From the NCBI RefSeq assembly GCF_009663395.1, contig NZ_QKNW01000001.1:1922001-1986000 (forward strand): a stretch of DNA of 64,000 nucleotides, written 5' to 3'. Made by a program: the position numbers and the translations under genes. This document shows, piece after piece, positions 8,023 to 15,892 of this stretch. The notes beneath the pieces are model-generated. The model did no database searches and was not told the DNA's origin. It worked only from the letters and a program-made list of their open reading frames with translations. Each line of letters opens with the position of its first letter. The first letter of the stretch is position 1. This stretch comes from Halosegnis longus. GTDB taxonomy: Archaea > Halobacteriota > Halobacteria > Halobacteriales > Haloarculaceae.

Positions 8023-8543
8023 TGGCGGTCGTCTACGACCTCGACGGCACGGTCGTCGACCTCGCCGTCGACTGGGCTGCCGTCACGGACGACTGCGTCG
8101 CGCTGCTGGACGAGCGCGGCGTCTCGTTCGCGTACGAGACGCTGTGGGACGTGTACGAACACGCTCGCGAGACGGGCCACCTCGACGCCATCGAGGAGAT
8201 TATCGCCGGCCACGAGCGCGAGGGAGCCCGCGCGAGCGAGCGACTCGCCTGCGCGGACCTGCTCGCGCGGGACGCCCCGGTAGCGGTCTGTTCGCTCAAC
8301 AGCCAACGCGCCTGCGAAATCGCGCTCGACGCGCACGGACTCACCGAGTACGCCCCCGTCGTCGTCGGGCGCGATTCCGTCACGACGGAAAAGCCCGACC
8401 CCGAACCGCTCCGCGTGGCCATCGAGCGACTCGGCGTCGACCCGGAGACGGTCACCTTCGTCGGTGACGGGGAGCGCGACGAGGTGACCGCCGACCGGGC
8501 GGGCGTCGAGTTCGCGTACGTCGAGGAGTGGCTGGACGCGTAG
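8022..8543 (+). CDS. HAD-superfamily phosphatase
   Basis: 173 aa. HAD motif I is VYDLDGTVVD (both catalytic Asp present, about residues 4-13), motif II VCSLNS (about 91-96), the lysine is in EKPDPEP (about 124-130) and motif III/IV is VTFVGDGERDE (about 145-155). A small helical cap lies between motifs I and II. Phosphoglycolate-phosphatase-like; substrate unknown. It overlaps the acyl-CoA dehydrogenase gene by one base. Confidence 0.88.
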   Translation: MAVVYDLDGTVVDLAVDWAAVTDDCVALLDERGVSFAYETLWDVYEHARETGHLDAIEEIIAGHEREGARASERLACADLLARDAPVAVCSLNSQRACEIALDAHGLTEYAPVVVGRDSVTTEKPDPEPLRVAIERLGVDPETVTFVGDGERDEVTADRAGVEFAYVEEWLDA

Positions 8544-8544
8544 C

Positions 8545-8781
8545 CTACTCGTCCACGTGGCGGCGCGCGTACACGTAGACGCACGTCGCCGTCACGAACC
8601 AGACGAGCGCGCCGACGCGAATCGCGAACTCCGCCCACGCGCCCCACGACGAGAGCGTAAAGAACAGCGAGGCGAGCGCGACGACCGGTGCGCCGACGAC
8701 AATCGTTGTAACGAAGGTGACCTGCATCACCCACCCGAAGTCGACACCGTCGGTCTCGTACGTCTCGACGCGCTCTGGCAC
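8545..8781 (-). CDS. small membrane protein, probably DUF5822
   Basis: 78 aa with two membrane helices (about residues 18-43 and 50-70) and short charged ends. It starts MPERVETYETDGVDFGWVMQ. It is a small haloarchaeal integral membrane protein of unknown role. It converges on the HAD gene with a 1-nt gap. Confidence 0.7.
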   Translation of the reverse strand: MPERVETYETDGVDFGWVMQVTFVTTIVVGAPVVALASLFFTLSSWGAWAEFAIRVGALVWFVTATCVYVYARRHVDE

Positions 8782-8820
8782 ACCGCAAAAAAGAGCGACG
8801 ACCCGGTAAGCGGTTTCGGT

Positions 8821-9603
8821 CTACTCCCCGCTGAACGACGCGCTCTCCGAGCCGAAGAACGCCTCGTACCCCCTCTCGTAGTCGTCGGTCGCGGTCAGGC
8901 CGGCGATGCGGTCGGCCTCGCGACCCAACTGCTCGCCAAGCCCGTGGTCGAAACTCGTCCGGAGCAGCTCCTTCGTCTCGGCGTACGCCTGTGTCGGCCC
9001 GGCGGCGAGCGTCTCCGCCTCTGTTTCGAGCCGCTCGTCGAACTCGCTGTCGGGCACCGTCTCCGTGACGAGCCCGAGCTCCTCGGCTTCCTTGGCCCCG
9101 ACCGGCTCGTTCCGGAGCGCGATGCGCTGGGCGTCGCGAAGCCCGACGAGCCGCGGGAGGAAGTACGACGAGCCGCCGTCGGCCGACAGCCCGATAGCCG
9201 GATACGCGAACTGGAACCGCGCGCTCGTGGACATGATGACGATATCGCCCACGAGCGCCGTACCGATACCGCCGCCGGCGACGACGCCGTTGACGCCACA
9301 GACGACCGGCTTCGGCGCACGCGCGAGCGCATCTACGAAGTCGTGGAGCGTCGCGGCCAGCGACTTGATGGCCGGCTCGTCGCGCTCGTCACCCGCCAGC
9401 GTCGTCAGGTCCGCGCCGGTGTTGAAGACGCCGCCGACGCCCGTCACGACGAGACAGCGCACGTCGTCGTCGGTCGCAAGCTCGACTGCGCCCTCGTGAA
9501 GCGCGTCGGCGCTCGCGGCGTCCATCGCGTTGTTCGCGTCCGGCCGGTCGAAGACGAGTCGGCCGACGGCTCCGTCGCGTTCGACACGCACTGGGTCTGC
9601 CAT
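8821..9603 (-). CDS. enoyl-CoA hydratase/isomerase family, PaaG-like
   Basis: 260 aa crotonase fold. The oxyanion-hole stretch is GVNGVVAGGGIGTALVGDI (about residues 103-121). The two glutamates of classical enoyl-CoA hydratases are not present: GGGIGTA has Gly where hydratases have Glu, and FAYPAIGLSADGG has Ala in place of the second Glu. Instead the IGLSADGGSSYFLPRLVG block, including its Asp, matches PaaG-type ring-opening/double-bond isomerases. I therefore expect isomerase rather than hydratase activity. Its neighbours include an acyl-CoA dehydrogenase 0.8 kb away on the other strand. Confidence 0.88.
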   Translation of the reverse strand: MADPVRVERDGAVGRLVFDRPDANNAMDAASADALHEGAVELATDDDVRCLVVTGVGGVFNTGADLTTLAGDERDEPAIKSLAATLHDFVDALARAPKPVVCGVNGVVAGGGIGTALVGDIVIMSTSARFQFAYPAIGLSADGGSSYFLPRLVGLRDAQRIALRNEPVGAKEAEELGLVTETVPDSEFDERLETEAETLAAGPTQAYAETKELLRTSFDHGLGEQLGREADRIAGLTATDDYERGYEAFFGSESASFSGE

Positions 9604-9688
9604 ACTCGCCCCTCTCGGGCCGGCGGGATAACTGTGGTGCGAGGTGCGGATGCAGGCGATTTAAGCCGCCCTGCGACTGTCTGCGTGT

Positions 9689-11041
9689 ATGGACTACGAC
9701 GTCGTCATCGTCGGCGGTGGCCCGGCCGGCTCCGCTGCCGGCCACGCCGCCGCCAGCGAGGGCGCGAGCGCGCTCGTCGTCGAGAAAGGGGTGCCCCGCG
9801 CCGACCGCGAGCAGCTCGGTCCCGACTCGACGGACGCCGCCGGCATCCTCGACTACTGGGTCGAACTCATGGGACTGGACGAGCCGATTCCCGACCACGT
9901 CAAACACCGCGAGCTGTCGGGGGCGGACTTCATCTCGCCCAACGAATCGGTCGCGCTCAACTCGACCGGCATCGACAGCGACTACCCCAACTTCGGGTTC
10001 ACGATGCACCGCGCCCGGTTCGACGACTGGCTCCGCGAGCGCGCCGAAACCGCCGGCGCGGAGTACCGGGTCGGCAACGGCGTCCGCGAGGTGGACACCC
10101 ACCTGACGGGCACGCCCTCCCACACCGTCACCCTCCGTGACGGCTCGGAGTACACGACGCGGTATCTCGTCCTCGCGGACGGGCCACAGCGCACCATCAC
10201 CGGGCAGGTGCTCGACCCCCTGCTGCCGGGCGGCGAGTTCGACAAGATGGCGACCCAGCGCGCCAACCACATCGCCTACCAGGAGTACCGGGAGATTCCC
10301 GAGGAACTGCTCGAAACGGACCGCATCAAGTTCTGGTGGGGGCACATGCCGGGCCACACCGCCTACCCGTGGGTGTTCCCGAACGACGGCCAGGTCGCCC
10401 GCGTCGGGCTGACGATGCCCATCGGGATGGATATCGAGGACGTGCGCGAGCGCGACAGCTATCCCTTGCTTTCCTCCGAGGACGACCGCGTCCCGCAGGG
10501 CGGCACGTACATCGAGCGGCTGCTTGAGCACGTGTATCCCGACTACGAGCTCGACGACTTCCCCATCGTCGAGGACCGGGGCAAGACCAACGGCACCGAG
10601 ACGTATCCGATCTCCTCGACGCGGCCGATCGAGTCGCCGACGGCCGCCAACATCGCCGTCGCCGGCGGTGCGATGGGGACGACGAGCGCCTTCCACGAGG
10701 GCGGCGACCACGTCGCCGTCCGGACGGGGGCAATCGCCGGTCGCCTCGCGGCCCGCGGCACGCTGCGCGCGTACAACAACGAGTGGCACCACGCCGTCGG
10801 CGACGAGCTCCGGCGCAACGTCGCGATGGGCGACATCGTGGCCGACAACACGCCCGCCGACTGGGACCGCATCTTCCGGCTCGTCGACGCCGTGCTCCCC
10901 GAGGACGGCTTCTACAACAACCGGGACGTGCTCACCAACGGTCTGACGGGCGCGAAGCTGTTGGGCAGCTACAAGTGGGCGAAGTTCGGCCTGCGCGACC
11001 GCCGGTACGCCCAGATTCGGGAAGCGGAGTACGCGGTCTAA
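9689..11041 (+). CDS. geranylgeranyl-reductase-family FAD oxidoreductase
   Basis: 450 aa. N-terminal dinucleotide-binding motif VVIVGGGPAGSAAG (about residues 5-18). The family motif YPWVFPNDGQVARVGLTMPIG (about 229-249) corresponds to the Y-x-W-x-F-P lipid-site signature of geranylgeranyl reductases, and IAVAGGAMGTTSAFHEGGDH near 322-341 is the second FAD site. Homologues saturate isoprenoid chains of archaeal ether lipids, quinones or carotenoids; this is a paralogous family in haloarchaea and the substrate cannot be fixed. Confidence 0.85.
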   Translation: MDYDVVIVGGGPAGSAAGHAAASEGASALVVEKGVPRADREQLGPDSTDAAGILDYWVELMGLDEPIPDHVKHRELSGADFISPNESVALNSTGIDSDYPNFGFTMHRARFDDWLRERAETAGAEYRVGNGVREVDTHLTGTPSHTVTLRDGSEYTTRYLVLADGPQRTITGQVLDPLLPGGEFDKMATQRANHIAYQEYREIPEELLETDRIKFWWGHMPGHTAYPWVFPNDGQVARVGLTMPIGMDIEDVRERDSYPLLSSEDDRVPQGGTYIERLLEHVYPDYELDDFPIVEDRGKTNGTETYPISSTRPIESPTAANIAVAGGAMGTTSAFHEGGDHVAVRTGAIAGRLAARGTLRAYNNEWHHAVGDELRRNVAMGDIVADNTPADWDRIFRLVDAVLPEDGFYNNRDVLTNGLTGAKLLGSYKWAKFGLRDRRYAQIREAEYAV

Positions 11042-11042
11042 C

Positions 11043-11234
11043 TCTCGAAACTGGTAACTGTTTCTCGCCCCGAGGGTGAGTGCACGCCTTTAGTCCCCAC
11101 CCAGAGGCCGCACCAGCGCGCGATGACGCGGTGGAGAACCCGGGCGTGCGACAGGGACTGGCCCCACCTACAGGGGCGCGCCCCACACGAGGGTTAGCCA
11201 ATCGACGCGGCACGCCGCCACGGGATGAGATTGG
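11043..11234. ncRNA. candidate structured RNA: four to five successive hairpins
   Basis: This is the longest non-coding gap of the window. I see stems GGGTG 11074-11078 / CACCC 11098-11102; CACC-a-GCG 11111-11118 / CGCGGTG 11127-11133; AACCC 11137-11141 / GGGTT 11191-11195 enclosing GGGCGTG 11142-11148 / CGCGCCC 11177-11183 and CCCC/GGGG 11162-11165, 11173-11176; and CCAATC 11198-11203 / GATTGG 11229-11234 enclosing GCGG/CCGC. A weaker GAAAC/GTTTC pair begins at 11045. There is no ORF in either strand. I could not match it to SRP RNA, RNase P RNA, 5S rRNA or tRNA. Strand is undetermined; a 3' structure of the upstream gene is the alternative. Confidence 0.45.
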
Positions 11235-11282
11235 TCGTTAGTGTTTGGGGCGACATCACCGTCTGAGCCTCCGGTTCAGCGC

Positions 11283-11293
11283 TATTTTATATT
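11283..11293 (+). promoter_or_regulatory. TATA box of the GT2 gene
   Basis: TATTTTATATT, centred about 31 nt before ATG 11319. It shows that the glycosyltransferase message is leaderless or nearly so and does not include the hairpin region upstream. Confidence 0.65.
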
Positions 11294-11318
11294 CTCTCGT
11301 CGCCTCTGGAGCGTCGAG

Positions 11319-12839
11319 ATGCGCGTTCGCGACCAGATACCCGGGGAGATACTCGCCGTCATCTGCGTGATCGCGGCCCTGTTCGTCGTCTTCGGCGTCG
11401 TGTTGCCCCGCGGGCTGGTCGTCCTGCTCGTCGGCGTCGGTGCGATGGCGCTGATTTACTTCAGCGGCGTGGCGTATCTGCTCTCGCGGCCGGGGTGGAT
11501 TCCCCCGTCGATGGAGAAACTGCCCATCGTGCTCGGTCTGCTGTTTCCGGCGCTCGTCGTCGGCGTCCTCGTTTACTCCTACCGGTCGCTGTTGACGCCG
11601 GCAGCCGCCGTCTTCGCGCTCGGTCTGCTGTTCGTCTTCCTCTACTACTGGCTGGTCGTGCCGCTGGCGCTGTTTCAGACCTTCCGGCGGCGGAACTTTC
11701 GGGACGACCCCGAGGAGTGGCCAGCCATCGCCGTCGTCGTGCCCGCCTACAACGAGGAGGGGTACGTCGGCGACTGCATCGACTCGATTCGCGCGACGAC
11801 GTATCCGGGACCGACGTCGATTACCGTCGTCGACGACGGGAGCACCGACGACACCTACGCCGAGGCCCGCGCGCACGCTCCCGAGGACGCGACCGTCATC
11901 CGCACCGAAAACCGCGGCAAACACGCCGCGCTCAACACCGCGCTGGAACACACCACGGCCCCGTACATCGTCTCCGTCGACGCCGACTCACACGTCGACG
12001 CCGACGCCTTCAGCCAGCTCATCCGTCGGTTCTTCAGCTACGACGACGCCGGCGCGGTCGCGGGCAATATCAAGGTCGCGAACCGCGACTCGCTGGTCAC
12101 GAGCGTGCAGGCGCTGGAGTATATCATGGGTATCAACACCTTCCGGCGGGCGTTCGACCTCGTTGGCACCGTGACGGTCGTCCCCGGCTCGCTTGGGGCG
12201 TTCCGCCGCGACGTGCTCGACGACGTCGGCGGCTACAGCGGGGACACCGTCACCGAGGATTTCGACCTCACCATCGACATCCTCCGCCACGGCTACAGCA
12301 TCCGCGCCAGCACGGGTATCGTCTACACCGAAGCGCCCGACACGTGGCGCGACCTCGCGCTCCAGCGCCGGCGGTGGTTCCACGGCAACCTCCAGACGCT
12401 CCTCAAACACCGGGCCGTCTTCACCGACAGCCGGTACGGACTGCTCCACCGGGTCGCGCTCCCGTACGTCTTCCTCTCGATGTCCGTGCTCCCGCTGCTC
12501 GGCGTGGCGATTCTCGGCTTAATTCTGCTCTCGCTGTTCACAGGCGGGGTCGGTCTCCTGCTCCAGCTCGCGATATTCTTCGTCGTGTTGCAGGTCCTGC
12601 TCGCCGTGCTCGCCATCCAAATCGAGGGCGAGGACCTCCGGCTGGCGCTTTTTACCCCGTTGACGCTGTTCGGCTACAAGCAGTTCCTCGACGGCGTGTT
12701 GTTGTGGAGTCTCTGGGCGCTGGTCCGGGGAGAACGGACGTGGCTCCGGCCGGCACGCATCAGACAGCGGGACAAATCGGACGGGTCCGACGGCAACGGT
12801 CGCACCGAGCATGGGGAGTCAAGTCGGCGGGAACCGTAG
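11319..12839 (+). CDS. membrane-bound processive family 2 glycosyltransferase
   Basis: 506 aa. About three N-terminal membrane helices (residues 7-95), a cytoplasmic GT2 domain, then C-terminal helices. Catalytic motifs are VVDDGSTDDTY (UDP-sugar site), SVDADSHVD (DxD), TEDFDLTIDILRHGY (catalytic Asp) and QRRRWFHGN (QxxRW), the pattern of processive enzymes such as hyaluronan, cellulose or poly-GlcNAc synthases. Probably makes an extracellular polysaccharide. ATG 11319 is chosen by TATA spacing. It overlaps the downstream histidine kinase by 29 nt, suggesting co-expression. Confidence 0.88.
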   Translation: MRVRDQIPGEILAVICVIAALFVVFGVVLPRGLVVLLVGVGAMALIYFSGVAYLLSRPGWIPPSMEKLPIVLGLLFPALVVGVLVYSYRSLLTPAAAVFALGLLFVFLYYWLVVPLALFQTFRRRNFRDDPEEWPAIAVVVPAYNEEGYVGDCIDSIRATTYPGPTSITVVDDGSTDDTYAEARAHAPEDATVIRTENRGKHAALNTALEHTTAPYIVSVDADSHVDADAFSQLIRRFFSYDDAGAVAGNIKVANRDSLVTSVQALEYIMGINTFRRAFDLVGTVTVVPGSLGAFRRDVLDDVGGYSGDTVTEDFDLTIDILRHGYSIRASTGIVYTEAPDTWRDLALQRRRWFHGNLQTLLKHRAVFTDSRYGLLHRVALPYVFLSMSVLPLLGVAILGLILLSLFTGGVGLLLQLAIFFVVLQVLLAVLAIQIEGEDLRLALFTPLTLFGYKQFLDGVLLWSLWALVRGERTWLRPARIRQRDKSDGSDGNGRTEHGESSRREP

Positions 12840-14232
12840 AAACCCTGTGAGAGAGTCCACCGGCGGACGGGGGGAGGAGCCGACCGCACAGCAGTTGCTT
12901 CGGGCAATCACCGGTGGACCCAACGTGACGCTCGTCGCCGACGAGACGGAGACGATTCACTTCGCCGGCGGCGGCGTCGAAGCGCTGTTCGGCTACACGC
13001 CCGAGGAACTCGTCGGCGAGTCGGTCGACCTGCTCGTGCCGGCGGAGTTCACCGACCAACACCACGCGGCGATGGCCCGGTATCTCGACACGGGGACGCG
13101 CCACCTCGACTGGGACGGGGTCGGACTGGTCGCACAACACCGCGACGGCCACACCGTCCCGGTCGACGTGTCGCTGAGCGACACGGAAACGGAGTCGGGC
13201 CGGCTGCTCGCCGCGACGTTCCGCCGGCAGTCGAGCCGCGAGAGCAGCGAGCGGTTCGACACCCACCGCGCCTTCTCGGCGTCCGTCTTCGAGAACGTCA
13301 ACGACGCCGTCGTCGTCGCCACTCCCGACGGCGAAGTGCTCGACGCGAACCCGGCGACGAGTGACTTGCTCGGGCGCGACTACGCCGACCTCCTCGACGC
13401 GTCCGTCTTCGAACTGCTCGGCGACGAGGACGCGGAGTTCGGGCTGGCGGTCCCGTTCGAGGACGGCGACTCGGCCGAGGTGACCGTCGAGCGCGAGGAC
13501 GGCGACCGCGTCGTGCTCGACCTCTCTGTCGCGGATATCATGCACGAGGGCGAAACGGCGTATCTCCTCACGGGGCGCAACGTCACCGACCGCGTCGACC
13601 GCGAGGAGGAGTTGGCGAGACAAAACGAGCGGCTCGACCGCTTCACCAGCATCGTGAGCCACGACCTCCGGAACCCACTCTCGGTCGCGCACGCCAACGC
13701 CCACCTCGTCGCCGACGGGCGAACCGAGTACATCGACGACGTGCTCGACGGACTCGGCGACATGAACCAACTCATCGACGACCTGCTCACGCTCGCGCGC
13801 AACGGCGAGATACTCCGCGAGCGCGAGCCGGTCTCGCTGGCGACGGTCGCCCGGGACGCCTGGGACTCGGTCGACCGCGAGGGAGACGTGACGCTCGAAC
13901 TCGACGGCGATACGGTGCTCGAGGGCGACCCCGACCGCATCGAGCAGGCACTCGTGAATCTGTTCGTCAACGCCATCACCCACGGCCGCGGGGACGAGAC
14001 CGACGCCCTCACCGTCACCGTCGGCACGACCGAGGACGGCTTCTACGTCGCCGACGACGGCGTCGGCATCCCTCCCGAGAGCGCCGACAAGGTGTTCGAA
14101 CACGGCCACACGACGGCAGAACAGGGGACGGGCTACGGACTCTCCATCGTCAGCGAAATCGTCGGTGCCCACGGCTGGGCGATTTCGCTCGCCGACACGG
14201 AGACGGGGACGCGCTTCGAGATACGGACTTAG
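12811..14232 (+). CDS. soluble PAS-PAS histidine kinase
   Basis: 473 aa, no membrane helix. PAS 1 at about 35-130 (LFGYTPEELVGESVDLLVPAEF), PAS 2 at about 150-260 (VFENVNDAVVVATPDGEVLDAN), a HisKA segment with the phospho-acceptor in IVSHDLRNPLSVAHA (about 285-299), and a HATPase domain with N box LVNLFVNAITHG, G1 VADDGVGIP and G2 GTGYGLSIV. Such soluble kinases sense redox, light or ligands through PAS. No response regulator is adjacent. The overlap with the GT2 gene suggests the two belong to one unit. The stop overlaps the convergent DtxR gene by 4 nt. Confidence 0.9.
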   Translation: MGSQVGGNRRNPVRESTGGRGEEPTAQQLLRAITGGPNVTLVADETETIHFAGGGVEALFGYTPEELVGESVDLLVPAEFTDQHHAAMARYLDTGTRHLDWDGVGLVAQHRDGHTVPVDVSLSDTETESGRLLAATFRRQSSRESSERFDTHRAFSASVFENVNDAVVVATPDGEVLDANPATSDLLGRDYADLLDASVFELLGDEDAEFGLAVPFEDGDSAEVTVEREDGDRVVLDLSVADIMHEGETAYLLTGRNVTDRVDREEELARQNERLDRFTSIVSHDLRNPLSVAHANAHLVADGRTEYIDDVLDGLGDMNQLIDDLLTLARNGEILREREPVSLATVARDAWDSVDREGDVTLELDGDTVLEGDPDRIEQALVNLFVNAITHGRGDETDALTVTVGTTEDGFYVADDGVGIPPESADKVFEHGHTTAEQGTGYGLSIVSEIVGAHGWAISLADTETGTRFEIRT

Positions 14233-14906
14233 ACGGTCGCCTCGCTCGCCGGCACCGTCTCGATGAGCCGGGCGATCTCCTGCGGGAGCGACTGCTCGCC
14301 CGCGTCGGTCGCGACGGTCACCATCCCGAACGGCGCCACGCCGACTACCTCGAGCCGCTCGCCCGGCTCGACGCCGGCGTCGGCGAGATATCGGAGCTCC
14401 TCGTCGCCCTGGTGTCGGATGCGACGGACGATGAGCGTCTCGCCTTCGGTCGCACCGTCGAGCCGGCGTGTCGAGTCGCTCTCTGGCAGTTCGAGCTCCT
14501 GGTTGGGAATCGGGTCGCCGTGGGGGTCCGCCTCCGGATTACCGAGTGCGGCCTCGATGCGGTCCGTTAGCTCCGCGGAGACGTGGTGTTCGAGCCGGTC
14601 CGCCTCGTCGTGCACGTCGGCCCAGTCGTAATCCAGCGTCTCCGTCAGAAACGACTCCAGCAGGCGGTGGTGGCGGAGGATTTCGAGGGCGACGATTTCG
14701 CCCTCGTCGGTGAGCCGGACGCCCTTGTACTTCTCGTGGTCGGCGAGCCCGCGCTCCTCGAGCTTCTGGAGCATGCTCGACACCGTCGGCGGCGTCACGT
14801 CGAGATACTCCGCGAGCGCGGAGGTGGCGACACGCTCGTCCGGCTCTTCGAGCGTGTAAATCGCCTTGATGTAATCCTCCATGACCGCACTGAGCATACG
14901 CGACAT
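14229..14906 (-). CDS. full-length DtxR-family metal-dependent repressor (SirR/Idr-like)
   Basis: 225 aa, the usual three-domain length: winged helix (MLSAVMEDYIKAIYTLEE..VTPPTVSSMLQKLEERGLADHEKYKGVRLTDEGE, residues 4-68), helical metal-binding and dimerisation domain (HHRLLESFLTETLDYDWADVHDEADRLEHHVS, about 77-108, with the conserved His/Glu/Asp ligands), and a C-terminal FeoA/SH3-like domain (about 145-220). Haloarchaeal relatives repress iron or manganese uptake genes. It lies 28 nt downstream of a ZIP transporter on the same strand, its probable partner. The annotated start may be 4 residues too long (second Met in MSRML). Confidence 0.92.
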   Translation of the reverse strand: MSRMLSAVMEDYIKAIYTLEEPDERVATSALAEYLDVTPPTVSSMLQKLEERGLADHEKYKGVRLTDEGEIVALEILRHHRLLESFLTETLDYDWADVHDEADRLEHHVSAELTDRIEAALGNPEADPHGDPIPNQELELPESDSTRRLDGATEGETLIVRRIRHQGDEELRYLADAGVEPGERLEVVGVAPFGMVTVATDAGEQSLPQEIARLIETVPASEATV

Positions 14907-14934
14907 AGCGTGCTCCGTGTGTTAAGTCCTCCTC

Positions 14935-15774
14935 TCAGGCCAGCGCGATGTCGAGTGAAAGCATGAGCAGCAGTCCGACCATGGTGCCGAGCGTCACCGT
15001 CCGGTCGTGGCCGTGTCCGTGCGTCTGTGGCACGATGTCGTTCACGATGACGTACAACATCCCGCCCGCGGCAAAGCCCATCGCGTACGGGAGCAGCGGC
15101 TCGGCGATGGTGACGGCAGCCGCCCCGAAGACGGCGATGGGTATCTCGACGAGTCCGGCCCGCAGCCCGGTGACGCCGGCGTACCACAGCGAGCCGAGCC
15201 CGGCGTTGCGGGCCGCGACCGCGACGGCGAATCCCTCCGGGATGTTCTGGGTGCCGATGGCGATCATCAGCGGGATGGCGTCGCTGAGATTCCCGCTGCC
15301 GAAGCCCACACCGACCGCCAGCCCCTCCGGCATGTTGTGGAGCGTGATGGCGATGATGAAGACGACGACCCCGGCGAGCCGGCCGGCCGAGTAGTCGATT
15401 TCGTGTGGCGAGGTGACGCCAGATTCGGCCATCAGTGCCTCTTCGCCCGTCTTTCCGGTGATGAGCCGCTGAACGTACGGGACCCAGTAGCCGCTCACGG
15501 CGAGGAAGCCGACTCCGAGCACGAAGCCGATGCTCGTTGTCAACAGGTTGCCGTACTGTTCGATGGCCGGAATCAGGAGGCTGGTGAACGCGGCCGCGAC
15601 CATGACGCCGCCGGCGAAGCCGAGCGAGGTGTCCAACCCTCGCTGTGAGGGGTTTCGCCAGACGAGAATCAGGAGTGCGCCGACGAGATTCATCCCCGCG
15701 ATGACCAGCCCGCCGACCAGCCCCCAGACGACGCGGTTCTCGCCGAACAGCTGGACGAACTGCGACTCTAGCAT
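14935..15774 (-). CDS. ZIP-family divalent metal transporter
   Basis: 279 aa with about eight membrane helices. Helix IV/V metal motifs are LHNMPEGLAVGVGFGSG and GTQNIPEGFAVAVA, the HN-x-PEG and N-x-PEG signatures of the GufA/ZIP subgroup, which import Zn2+ and in some cases Fe2+ or Mn2+. The loop SPHEIDYS and the HGHGHD stretch near the C-terminus add histidines. ATG 15774 was chosen because it opens MLESQFVQLFGENR; a longer in-frame reading exists but runs into the hisD promoter. Upstream of the DtxR gene in a likely two-gene operon. Confidence 0.88.
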   Translation of the reverse strand: MLESQFVQLFGENRVVWGLVGGLVIAGMNLVGALLILVWRNPSQRGLDTSLGFAGGVMVAAAFTSLLIPAIEQYGNLLTTSIGFVLGVGFLAVSGYWVPYVQRLITGKTGEEALMAESGVTSPHEIDYSAGRLAGVVVFIIAITLHNMPEGLAVGVGFGSGNLSDAIPLMIAIGTQNIPEGFAVAVAARNAGLGSLWYAGVTGLRAGLVEIPIAVFGAAAVTIAEPLLPYAMGFAAGGMLYVIVNDIVPQTHGHGHDRTVTLGTMVGLLLMLSLDIALA

Positions 15775-15863
15775 CGCTTTCCCGCCGTGGTCGAACTGGT
15801 GTCCATCTACCGTCGAATCCCCGCTCCGGGCAATCAAGCTACCGGTGGCGCGCGTGCGGTCGG

Positions 15864-15872
15864 CTTTTTATC
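15864..15872 (+). promoter_or_regulatory. TATA box of hisD
   Basis: CTTTTTATC, about 25 nt before ATG 15893, in a GC-rich surrounding. Predicts a leaderless hisD transcript. Confidence 0.55.
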
Positions 15873-15892
15873 GCGCGCGCCGAGACTCGGGT

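Noticed and set aside
11043-11234. SRP RNA, RNase P RNA or IS200/IS605 end
   Set aside because: None of the conserved loop or core sequences of those RNAs is present, and there is no transposase remnant or flanking duplication. It is reported only as an unassigned structured candidate.
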